This document shows positions 1-5,073 of a stretch of DNA of 13,639 nucleotides, piece after piece; position 1 is the first letter of the stretch, and every line of letters begins with the position of its first letter. The stretch comes from Spirochaetaceae bacterium (GTDB lineage: Bacteria > Spirochaetota > Spirochaetia > Treponematales > Breznakiellaceae), in NCBI GenBank assembly GCA_031265015.1, contig JAISDG010000182.1, positions 1 through 13,639 of the forward strand, given 5' to 3'. The notes beneath the pieces were generated by a model. That model worked only from the letters and a program-made list of their open reading frames with translations. It made no database searches and was not told the origin of the DNA. A program made the translations under genes and the position numbers.

Positions 1-678
1 CCGTGGAATTTAATATTTATTACAGAAAATATTACCGACTTTAATATGTATTATCGTGGCGGGTGCGCTACTTTTCCATTATATCTCTATCCCTTTGATG
101 ACCGAAATGAACGCACTCCCAATTTGAACAAAAACATTGTAACTGTTTTTTCCGAAATAATCAACCTTTCTTTCACCACAGAAAAACAAGATAATGAAAA
201 TAGCTTTTCCCCAATAGACATACTTGATTATATCTATGCTGTTCTTTACAGTAACAATTACCGGACAAAATACAAGGAGTTTCTTAAAGTAGACTTTCCC
301 CGAATACCTTATCCCGAAAATAAAGAGCAGTTTCAAAAACTTGTTTCTATCGGTTCCCTGTTGCGTAACCTTCATTTAATGGAAAATGTCGGCCCCGCAA
401 TGGATACCGCCGATTTTCCTGTTGCCGGGACAAACGAAATAGAAACCGTAAACTATAAAGAAGAAAAGGTGTACGTTAATAAACATCAGTATTTTGAAAA
501 CATAGCCCCGGAGATATGGGGCTACTACATCGGCGGCTACCAACCCGCCGAAAAATGGCTCAAAGACCGCAAAGGCCGGGCTTTGTCATTCGAGGATATA
601 GAACATTACCAGAAAATCATAAGTGTTCTAAAAATGACGATAGAATTACAGACGCAGATTGATGAGGTTGTAAATTGA
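1..678 (+). CDS. Type ISP restriction-modification enzyme, C-terminal fragment (5' end outside window)
   Basis: The frame is open from base 1, so this is the last 225 residues of a longer gene. Type ISP enzymes are large single chains (usually well over 1000 residues) joining nuclease, helicase, N6-adenine methylase and target-recognition parts; only the C-terminal recognition end is visible. It carries the phrases I recognise from that end: FPLYLYPF near the start, DILDYIYAVLYS, FLKVDFPRIPYP, LHLME, INK/VNKHQYFENIAPEIW, then IGGYQPAEKWLKDRKGR and FEDIEHYQKI close to the stop. The product would be cytoplasmic, recognising a DNA sequence for cutting and methylation. Base composition is much more AT-rich than everything to the right, with frequent AAA, AAT and ATA codons, which suggests horizontal acquisition. 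It converges on the minus-strand gene at 797. Family assignment is confident; whether the full gene is intact cannot be seen. Confidence 0.87.
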   Translation, partial: PWNLIFITENITDFNMYYRGGCATFPLYLYPFDDRNERTPNLNKNIVTVFSEIINLSFTTEKQDNENSFSPIDILDYIYAVLYSNNYRTKYKEFLKVDFPRIPYPENKEQFQKLVSIGSLLRNLHLMENVGPAMDTADFPVAGTNEIETVNYKEEKVYVNKHQYFENIAPEIWGYYIGGYQPAEKWLKDRKGRALSFEDIEHYQKIISVLKMTIELQTQIDEVVN

Positions 679-695
679 AAAATATATTGGTAGTT

Positions 696-733
696 TACCC
701 TAAAGCTCCCCCGCATGAGCGGGTTCTTGGGTA
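696..733 (+). terminator. Hairpin downstream of the restriction-modification gene, possible terminator
   Basis: Outer arms TACCC (696-700) and GGGTA (729-733) enclose a strong inner stem CCCGC (710-714) / GCGGG (719-723) with loop ATGA. It lies 17 bases after the stop. There is no clear T-run after it, so a role in termination is only probable; it could also stabilise the mRNA 3' end. Confidence 0.4.
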
Positions 734-751
734 TTAGACCCCACTGCGAAT

Positions 752-786
752 AAAAAAGGAGGAACAAGACAAAAGTCCAGAGTTCC
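752..786 (-). terminator. Intrinsic terminator of the minus-strand operon
   Basis: Read on the minus strand: GGAAC (786-782), then GGAC, loop TTTT, GTCT, then GTTCC (765-761), followed by TCC and six T (757-752). The stem has one asymmetric internal bulge. It lies 10 bases beyond the stop of the secreted-protein gene that ends at 797, as expected for the end of that operon. Confidence 0.7.
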
Positions 787-796
787 GGCCCTGCTC

Positions 797-1357
797 CTAG
801 TTGAAGAGCTCTTCCAGGGCTTTTTGCCGCACATAGGCATCCCTGGCTTCTTCAAGGTGTTCCGGCGTCAGGGCGTCCTGGAACGAGCGGACGGTCTCCG
901 CGGACAGCCGGAAGGGCGTAATCCGGTCAAGGGTGGTGTCTACAAACAGTGTATAGACCGCCGCCGGGTCTGCTCCAAGGGCCGCCGCCGGCCCTCCGGT
1001 AAAGACAAAGTAAAAGGAAAGGGGCTCCTTAAAAAAAGTATGGTTGTAATGGAATTCCCCGGTGGTGATCATATCGATGGTTTTGGTCAGGGCTGCCTGT
1101 TCCGCCTCCGCCTGGGTTTTCCAGGCTTCAAATTTGTCCAATATCTCCCGGAGCCGGGAAACATGGTCTTCGGTCAAAAAAACGCTGACTCCGTCAATGT
1201 ACAGCAGATACCGGTAACTGGAATAATCTATGTAGTGGAAGGAAAGTGAAACGGCGGCGTTTTTTACTTCCCCCTCACCGCGGAAGATTTGGGCAGACAC
1301 GGCGGCGGAAAGACAAAGGGCCAGCAGGCACAGCATTGGAACTTTTTTTACATTCAA
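797..1357 (-). CDS. Secreted protein of unknown function (186 aa)
   Basis: I do not recognise a family. The N-terminus is a classic Sec signal peptide: a basic start (MNVKK), a hydrophobic core of Leu, Cys and Ala, and a VSA|Q cleavage site after residue 22. No Cys follows the cleavage site, so it is not a lipoprotein. The mature ~164 residues look like a small soluble periplasmic domain: an early beta-rich stretch with YIDYSSYRYLLYIDG, a helix at about residues 63-95, and an acidic helical C-terminus. The start is TTG at 1357-1355; it gives the positively charged n-region, and a GGGGTGG purine run lies just upstream. The start overlaps the acylphosphatase stop by four bases (TTGA), so the two are probably translationally coupled. 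It is the last gene before the terminator at 752-786. Confidence 0.75.
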   Translation of the reverse strand: MNVKKVPMLCLLALCLSAAVSAQIFRGEGEVKNAAVSLSFHYIDYSSYRYLLYIDGVSVFLTEDHVSRLREILDKFEAWKTQAEAEQAALTKTIDMITTGEFHYNHTFFKEPLSFYFVFTGGPAAALGADPAAVYTLFVDTTLDRITPFRLSAETVRSFQDALTPEHLEEARDAYVRQKALEELFN

Positions 1358-1659
1358 TATTCCACCCCAAAATCGTAATACCCCGCGGGTTGTTTATCCT
1401 GGGTTTCCACCGAATCGACCCTGGAAAATTCCGGCCCCCGGTGGAGCCAGGACAGGAACGCCGCCAGCTGCTTTTGGTCACCCTCCGCCCAGACTTCCAC
1501 GTCCCCATTGGAGGCGTTCCGCACCCAGCCCCGTATCCCCAGCCGGTGGGCTTCACGGATCGCGGAATAGCGGAAGCCCACGCCCTGGACCCTGCCGCAG
1601 ACCCGGGCAAAGAAAGCAGCCGGCGGTTCCGCGGGCGTTTTTGCTTTAGTTCCCGGCAC
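1354..1659 (-). CDS. acyP: Acylphosphatase
   Basis: A small cytoplasmic enzyme that hydrolyses carboxyl-phosphate bonds (acyl phosphates). The 101 residues match the ~90-100 of the family. Both signatures are present: GRVQGVGFR at residues 22-30, with Arg30 as the phosphate-binding Arg, and GWVRNASNG at 44-52, with Asn48 as the catalytic Asn. The start is GTG at 1659-1657, chosen because AAGGAG (1672-1667) sits 7 bases upstream. A short N-terminal extension (about 14 residues, Pro/Ala/Lys-rich) precedes the domain. The stop overlaps the TTG start of the secreted-protein gene. The upstream FMN-enzyme gene ends 81 bases before this start on the same strand, so an operon is likely. Family assignment is near certain; the physiological substrate is unknown. 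Confidence 0.95.
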   Translation of the reverse strand: MPGTKAKTPAEPPAAFFARVCGRVQGVGFRYSAIREAHRLGIRGWVRNASNGDVEVWAEGDQKQLAAFLSWLHRGPEFSRVDSVETQDKQPAGYYDFGVEY

Positions 1660-1740
1660 AACTATGCTCCTTATCTTATTTTAAATTTCGATGAAACCGG
1701 TGATAATATCCAGCGCCTGATCCTTAATATGCGGGGAGGT

Positions 1741-2631
1741 TCATTGCCAGATTACAGCCGGGTCGATATGACCGGGATCGGAAGAACCGGTTAGGCTCAT
1801 GGCCCACTGTAATTCTCCGGTTATGTCTTCAAGAACCTTTTGTACTCCCGCCGCCCCTTCCGCGGCAAGTCCCTTCATAACCGCTTTGCCGACCCCGGCG
1901 GCCTTTGCCCCCAGGGCCAGGGCTTTAAAGGCGTCCATGCCCCTGGCAATACCACAGTCGGCAAAAACAGGTATCTGTTTGTTGATAACCTTGATAATCC
2001 GGGGCAGAATTTTCAGCGGCGGCACCGCGTAATCAATGATGCCCTGATGGTGGGATACCATAATGCCGCCGGCGCCGGCTTCCAGGGCTTTTTCCGCGTC
2101 CTGTTCGCTTAAAACACCCTTAAGAATAAAAGGCAGCCCGGACGCTTTGACGAAACTTTTGATGTCTTCCAGGGTTTTGGGACTTACCGGATACCCCATT
2201 GCCAAGCCTTTATGCCGCTTGCTTCCAAAAACAAAATCCGTGTCCATTCCGAGCGCCAGGACGCCGGCCTTTTCCGCATGGGCTATTTTTTTAAAAATCA
2301 GATCCCTGTCCTCATAGGGCTTGATGATTTTAATGACCTTTACGCCGGTTCCGATCAAGGCTTCCAGTTCATCTTCGCTGCCGATGCCGCTCCACATAAG
2401 CGCCCCCGCCGCGGCGGCGCCCCGGGCAGTTTCTATCATGCCGTTTGGATAGGTTTTATCCAGTCCCGAAAGGGCGGTCACCATAACCGGCGTGGCAAAG
2501 GAAGCGCCGAAAAGTTCCATAGCCGTGGACGCCTTGACCGCATCGATAGTCCGCAGCTCCACTTGCAGGGAATCGAAATATTCCCGGGTTATCAGTTCCG
2601 CATTACCCCTGTTTACCTGTTCTCCACTCAT
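1741..2631 (-). CDS. FMN-dependent alpha-hydroxy-acid dehydrogenase-like protein
   Basis: A TIM-barrel flavoprotein of the FMN_dh family (lactate oxidase, LldD, glycolate oxidase), here 296 residues against about 350-400 in characterised enzymes. Family landmarks are clear: ATPVMVTALSGL (46-57) for the usual flavin-contacting strand; ARGAAAAGALMWSGIGS (69-85); FILKGVLSEQDAEKALEAGAGGIMVS (168-193) with the flavin-contacting Lys171; and DCGIARGMD (225-233) for the phosphate-binding DGGIRRGxD. The catalytic loop, normally SNHGGRQ, reads SHHQGII: the catalytic His (His195) is kept but the substrate-carboxylate Arg is absent. Substrate is therefore uncertain. Start ATG at 2631 is supported by AAGGGAGGT five bases upstream (2645-2637). 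It begins an operon-like run with acyP and the secreted protein, and may have its own promoter at 2654-2662. Confidence 0.85.
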   Translation of the reverse strand: MSGEQVNRGNAELITREYFDSLQVELRTIDAVKASTAMELFGASFATPVMVTALSGLDKTYPNGMIETARGAAAAGALMWSGIGSEDELEALIGTGVKVIKIIKPYEDRDLIFKKIAHAEKAGVLALGMDTDFVFGSKRHKGLAMGYPVSPKTLEDIKSFVKASGLPFILKGVLSEQDAEKALEAGAGGIMVSHHQGIIDYAVPPLKILPRIIKVINKQIPVFADCGIARGMDAFKALALGAKAAGVGKAVMKGLAAEGAAGVQKVLEDITGELQWAMSLTGSSDPGHIDPAVIWQ

Positions 2632-2653
2632 ATCAGACCTCCCTTGTGATTTG

Positions 2654-2662
2654 AGTATATCA
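2654..2662 (-). promoter_or_regulatory. Possible extended -10 promoter for the FMN-enzyme operon
   Basis: On the minus strand the sequence reads TGATATACT, an exact TGN-TATACT extended -10. It lies in the 46-base gap between recX and the FMN-enzyme gene, about 22 bases from the start codon. No good -35 is visible 16-18 bases upstream, which is tolerable for an extended -10 promoter. If real, it separates the last three genes from the ribosomal-protein operon. Confidence 0.4.
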
Positions 2663-2677
2663 CGAACCCTGTGAGCT

Positions 2678-3370
2678 CTACAGGTCCTTTTCCCCGAAAA
2701 ACGCTTCTATGGCGGCGGATGAAAAACCTTCGCGCTTAAGGAAAAACCGGAGGTCCGTATCAACGTCCTGCCGCTTCCGTTCTACAGCCTTTTTTGCGCA
2801 TCGCTCCAGGAGTTTTGCCTCCCCGTCCCCGGCCAGGGCCGTTTTAAGGGCGGAAGCGGCGGTTTTCCGGTCTATGCCCTTGGCCCGGAGGGCCGTTTCC
2901 AGGGTTCGGGGACCTTTTTTTCCCCGGGCCACCCTGGATTTTAGCCAGAGTTTGGCATAACGCCAGTCATCTATCAGGTCCAGTTCCAGAAGCCGGACAA
3001 GGACGGTCCGGATGGCCCGGGAAGGGCATTTCCGCCGCTCCAGTTTGCGGGAAAGTCCGGCGGAACATTGTTCCGCCCGGGCAATCAGGCGCAGAGCCGC
3101 GGTCTCCGTCTCGCGGCAGTCCGCCGCGTGGCGGAGGGCGGCGGCCGCTTCGGGGTCCAGGGCCGCGCCGGGACACAAAAAAGCCCCCTCGTTGCCGGGG
3201 GGCAGATAGGCAGTACCGATAACAAACAGCGAACCATCGTCCAGCCGCACCCGGCGGGTCCCAGGGGAGGGACCGCCTTCAACCGCCGTTACAACGAATC
3301 GTTTTTCGGGAAGATCCGCCTGGGCAGAAAGAGGCCCGGCGTCGTGGGCTGCCGCCGCGGAACCTTCCAT
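2678..3370 (-). CDS. recX: Regulatory protein RecX
   Basis: RecX binds RecA filaments and limits RecA recombinase and coprotease activity in the cytoplasm. The 230-residue product is longer than the ~150-170 of E. coli-type RecX because of an N-terminal beta-rich domain (about 24-75: FVVTAVEGG, RRVRLDDGSLFVIG), similar in plan to longer Gram-positive and spirochaete forms. The three-helix repeats follow: ALRLIARAEQCSAGLSRKL (about 92-110), VLVRLLELDLIDDWRYAKLWLKSR (about 123-146), GPRTLETALRAKGI (about 153-166), and a final pair ending FLKREGFSSAAIEAFF. Start ATG at 3370 lies 11 bases after the rpsI stop with no clear Shine-Dalgarno site, so translation may depend on coupling to rpsI. recX next to rpsI rather than recA is the order I recall from Treponema. 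Confidence 0.88.
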   Translation of the reverse strand: MEGSAAAAHDAGPLSAQADLPEKRFVVTAVEGGPSPGTRRVRLDDGSLFVIGTAYLPPGNEGAFLCPGAALDPEAAAALRHAADCRETETAALRLIARAEQCSAGLSRKLERRKCPSRAIRTVLVRLLELDLIDDWRYAKLWLKSRVARGKKGPRTLETALRAKGIDRKTAASALKTALAGDGEAKLLERCAKKAVERKRQDVDTDLRFFLKREGFSSAAIEAFFGEKDL

Positions 3371-3381
3371 AAAAAAGCCGG

Positions 3382-3774
3382 TTAGCGCTTGCTGAACTGG
3401 AAACGCCGCCGGGCGCCTCGCCGGCCGTATTTTTTCCGTTCCACCATCCTGGGATCCCGGGTAAGGAACCCGTTACTCCGCAGGGAAACCACATTACCCT
3501 GATCTATTTGACAAAGGGCCCGGGCCAAGCCGTGGCGGCAGGCGCCGGCCTGGCCGTTGGAACCGCCGCCGTAAACATTGATCAGCACGTCAAACTTATT
3601 TTCGCTGGCGGTGATCATCAGGGGCTGGCGGACCATGATGGCATGTTCACCCTGGGGAAAATACTGGACCAGTTCCCTGCCGTTAACGGTAATTTTACCC
3701 GATCCGTCCCGAACATACACTCTGGCGACAGAAGTTTTTCTTCTGCCGGTACCGATTCCAAGATTCTTTATCAC
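3382..3774 (-). CDS. rpsI: 30S ribosomal protein S9 (uS9)
   Basis: S9 is a small-subunit protein whose basic C-terminal tail reaches towards P-site tRNA. The product is 130 residues, the usual size. Signatures: GTGRRKTSVARVYVRDGSGKITVNGR near the N-terminus (given here in two overlapping parts GTGRRKTSVARV and GSGKITVNGR), YGGGSNGQAGACRHGLARAL in the middle, and the basic tail KKYGRRGARRRFQFSKR with the typical F-SKR ending. I chose the GTG at 3774-3772 because AAGAGGT overlaps the rplM stop codon five bases upstream. The frame stays open upstream to an ATG at 3840, but that start lies inside rplM and would add 22 residues that do not resemble S9. It follows rplM by 10 bases and is followed by recX. 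Confidence 0.97.
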   Translation of the reverse strand: MIKNLGIGTGRRKTSVARVYVRDGSGKITVNGRELVQYFPQGEHAIMVRQPLMITASENKFDVLINVYGGGSNGQAGACRHGLARALCQIDQGNVVSLRSNGFLTRDPRMVERKKYGRRGARRRFQFSKR

Positions 3775-3784
3775 GCTGTACCTC

Positions 3785-4213
3785 TTACAGATTAATAACC
3801 TGGGGATTCTGGGCCGCATGGGGATGCTGGGGCCCCGCATACACCTTGACGTTCTTCAAAAGCTTCCGTCCCAAGGGGCCCTTGGGCAGCATCCCTTTAA
3901 CCGCCAGTTCCATGGGGGACGTGGGATGCTTGGCGGATAATTTTTCATAATTAACTGTTTTAAGCCCGCCCACATAGCCGGAATGGCGGTAGTACAGCTT
4001 TTGTACCGTTTTGCGGCCCGTAACAACGGCCTTGCCGGCGTTGATAATCACCACAAAATCGCCTATTTCCTGGTGGGGGGCAAAAATAGCCTTTTCCTTG
4101 CCGCGTACAATGGAAGCCGCTCTGGCGGCCACCCGGCCCAGGACCTTGCCCTCGGCGTCGATTACAAACCACTTCCGTTCGACCTTGGCGGGTTTAACAA
4201 ATACCGTATCCAT
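3785..4213 (-). CDS. rplM: 50S ribosomal protein L13 (uL13)
   Basis: L13 is an early-assembling large-subunit protein that binds 23S rRNA. The 142 residues match the family length exactly. Recognisable segments are WFVIDAEGKVLGRVAARAAS (15-34), GDFVVIINAGKAVVTGRK (51-68), YYRHSGYVGGLK (74-85), the MLPKGPLGRKLLKNVKVY signature (108-125), and AGPQHPHAAQNPQ near the end. Start ATG at 4213 has AGAAGGT seven bases upstream. It is the promoter-proximal gene of rplM-rpsI, the standard bacterial pair, and recX appears to be included. A sigma-70-type promoter lies at 4297-4326, giving a leader of about 75 bases, which contains a self-complementary element at 4239-4256. Confidence 0.98.
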   Translation of the reverse strand: MDTVFVKPAKVERKWFVIDAEGKVLGRVAARAASIVRGKEKAIFAPHQEIGDFVVIINAGKAVVTGRKTVQKLYYRHSGYVGGLKTVNYEKLSAKHPTSPMELAVKGMLPKGPLGRKLLKNVKVYAGPQHPHAAQNPQVINL

Positions 4214-4238
4214 CTCTATAACCTTCTAAATAAAATTC

Positions 4239-4256
4239 AAAAAGCCCGGGCCTTTT
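4239..4256 (-). promoter_or_regulatory. Self-complementary element in the rplM leader, possible attenuator
   Basis: On the minus strand an A-run, GGCCCGGGC and a T-run form a short hairpin (A4/T4 plus G-T, G-C and C-G pairs, loop CCGG), followed by more T-rich sequence. It lies between the promoter and the rplM Shine-Dalgarno site. The stem is weak, so regulation is only a suggestion. L13 autoregulates through its leader in other bacteria. Confidence 0.25.
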
Positions 4257-4296
4257 GCACGGCTCAAATTAAAATGAGCAGCAGATATGGAACCTT

Positions 4297-4326
4297 ATTG
4301 TGTTCCAAAAAGAGAAAGCCTGTCAA
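4297..4326 (-). promoter_or_regulatory. Promoter of rplM-rpsI
   Basis: Minus strand: a perfect -35 TTGACA (4326-4321), an 18-base spacer, and -10 CACAAT (4302-4297, 4 of 6 matches). Transcription would start near 4290, ahead of rplM at 4213. The -35 lies within the 3' arm and loop edge of the terminator at 4307-4344. Confidence 0.6.
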
Positions 4327-4344
4327 GACCTGCGCCCGACAGGC
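4307..4344 (-). terminator. Intrinsic terminator after the small membrane-protein gene
   Basis: Minus strand: GCCTGTC (4344-4338), a 13-base loop, GACAGGC (4324-4318), then TTTCTCTTTTT (4317-4307). The 7-bp stem is perfect and the T-rich tail is good. It starts 8 bases after the stop at 4353. Its 3' arm contains most of the TTGACA used by rplM. Confidence 0.65.
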
Positions 4345-4352
4345 CGGCGCGT

Positions 4353-4652
4353 CTAGCGGTGACGCAGCTTGCGGACCACCATGACCACAAAAGCGGCAAT
4401 AAAAAAGCCGGTCCGCAGGTTGGGGAGCAGGATGGCTACCGCGGGAACCGAGCCAATGGAAAGCTGGGCTCCGGTGATGCCGAACATGTCCAGAATGGAA
4501 TATACCGTTTCCACATAGGCGGCGATGGTCCCGATAACCATGAGCATCCAGGCTGCGTCCCGGGTTTTGGACCAGAGCATGATGGCGAAAAATGCCGCCA
4601 GCGCCCCGGTCGTAAGCCGGCTTACGATAAAAAGTACTTCCCCCGTATCCAT
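4353..4652 (-). CDS. Small integral membrane protein of unknown function (99 aa)
   Basis: I do not recognise a family. The protein is strongly hydrophobic, with probable membrane segments at about residues 5-27, 32-54 and 78-94; residues 66-77 are also hydrophobic and could make a fourth. The ends suggest topology: an acidic N-terminus (MDTGE) and a basic C-terminus (RKLRHR), the latter probably cytoplasmic. Short basic or acidic loops (SKTRDA) separate the first two segments. The ATG at 4652 has no convincing Shine-Dalgarno site. The gene starts 46 bases downstream of the SRP RNA on the same strand, with no terminator seen between them, so it may be read from the ffs promoter. Its own terminator follows at 4344-4307. 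Coding is supported by length, hydrophobic pattern and a fitting terminator, but not by homology. Confidence 0.65.
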   Translation of the reverse strand: MDTGEVLFIVSRLTTGALAAFFAIMLWSKTRDAAWMLMVIGTIAAYVETVYSILDMFGITGAQLSIGSVPAVAILLPNLRTGFFIAAFVVMVVRKLRHR

Positions 4653-4697
4653 GGCTTCAGTATCGGCCTTTACCGGTAAAATTGCAAGCTATAAATA

Positions 4698-4804
4698 CCC
4701 CGCGCCAGGAGGGCCACGGCGCAGCAACCAACCGCCGTCCGCTGCTTCCTTCCAGACCTGACGGAGTTAGGCGGCGATCTCTCGCATGGTTCCTGGCAGC
4801 GAGG
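4698..4804 (-). ncRNA. ffs: Signal recognition particle RNA, small bacterial type (4.5S-like)
   Basis: The RNA partner of Ffh for co-translational targeting of membrane proteins. On the minus strand the universal Ffh-binding core GTCAGGTCTGGAAGGAAGCAG is present (4762-4742): an asymmetric loop plus GGAA tetraloop, flanked by pairing arms CGCCGCC and GGACGGCGG. The terminal helix is visible: CCTCGC plus GCCAGGA (4804-4791) pairs with TCCTGGC plus GCGGGG (4710-4698), with one bulged T. That gives about 107 nt, the short form without an Alu domain. The ends are set by this helix and may be off by a few bases. A TATACT box lies 7 bases upstream of the 5' end. Confidence 0.93.
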
Positions 4805-4811
4805 CGGTCTT

Positions 4812-4841
4812 AGTATACCCCGAAAGGGTACAATAAAGCAA
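4812..4841 (-). promoter_or_regulatory. Probable ffs promoter
   Basis: Minus strand -10 TATACT (4817-4812), 7 bases before the predicted 5' end of the SRP RNA. The -35 is poor: TTGCTT (4841-4836) with an 18-base spacer. The spacer can fold into a 5-bp hairpin (GTACC/GGGTAT region, 4830-4816). Read-through from the tRNA promoter is an alternative source of transcript. Confidence 0.5.
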
Positions 4842-4862
4842 CGGCACTCAGCTTGGTGTGAT

Positions 4863-4935
4863 TGATCCAGGGCCGAATCGGACGGCCGACCTGCTGCTTA
4901 GGAGGCAGCCGCTCTATCCACTGAGCTACTGGACC
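4863..4935 (-). tRNA. tRNA-Arg (anticodon CCU)
   Basis: A full cloverleaf on the minus strand: acceptor GGTCCAG/CTGGATC with one G-T pair; D-stem GCTC/GAGC with loop AGTGGATA; anticodon stem GCTGC/GCAGC with loop CTCCTAA, hence anticodon CCT reading AGG; five-base variable loop; T-stem GGCCG/CGGCC. The T-loop reads TCCGATT, so position 55 is C rather than the usual T. The discriminator is A and the 3' CCA is not encoded (ATC follows), so it must be added by tRNA nucleotidyltransferase. Transcription probably starts at the promoter at 5006-5034, giving a ~65-base 5' leader for RNase P to remove. Confidence 0.93.
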
Positions 4936-5005
4936 ATGCCGGGGAACAAAGGGCGCGCCGGGCTTAACGCATTGCTTTTGCCCGCCGCCGGCGCGCTGGT
5001 AGGTT

Positions 5006-5034
5006 ATAATAGAGGTTTCCGTGTCCATTGTCAA
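5006..5034 (-). promoter_or_regulatory. Strong promoter for the tRNA-Arg / ffs block
   Basis: Minus strand: perfect -35 TTGACA (5034-5029), a 17-base spacer, and -10 TATTAT (5011-5006, 5 of 6). It points at the tRNA gene. The same bases read on the plus strand give TATAAT (5005-5010), and the -35 is part of the inverted repeat TTGTCAATGACAA (5028-5040). Confidence 0.7.
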
Positions 5035-5056
5035 TGACAAGGTTTTTAGGAATAAT
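5028..5056 (+). promoter_or_regulatory. Possible purL promoter, overlapping the divergent tRNA promoter
   Basis: Plus strand: TTGTCA (5028-5033, 5 of 6), a 17-base spacer, AATAAT (5051-5056, 5 of 6). The start of transcription would be near 5063, leaving a leader of only about 11 bases that begins inside the Shine-Dalgarno site. A perfect TATAAT further upstream (5005-5010), without a matching -35, is the alternative. The inverted repeat TTGTCA-A-TGACAA at 5028-5040 could be an operator for purine control. Confidence 0.4.
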
Positions 5057-5073
5057 GGGGCAAGGAGTCTTTC

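Noticed and set aside
756..762. AAGGAGG on the plus strand, resembling a strong ribosome-binding site
   Set aside because: No start codon lies at a suitable distance. The same bases are the T-tract and stem of the minus-strand terminator at 752-786.
2668..2684. Hairpin CCTGT/ACAGG after recX as a terminator
   Set aside because: The stem is only five pairs and no T-run follows on the minus strand.
3775..3840. Upstream ATG for rpsI adding 22 residues
   Set aside because: The extra sequence lies inside rplM and does not look like S9. The GTG at 3774 has a good ribosome site and gives the normal length.
4669..4680. Palindrome TTTACCGGTAAA between ffs and the membrane-protein gene
   Set aside because: It is short, has no loop and no T-run, so it is a poor terminator. 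No matching operator is seen elsewhere in the window.
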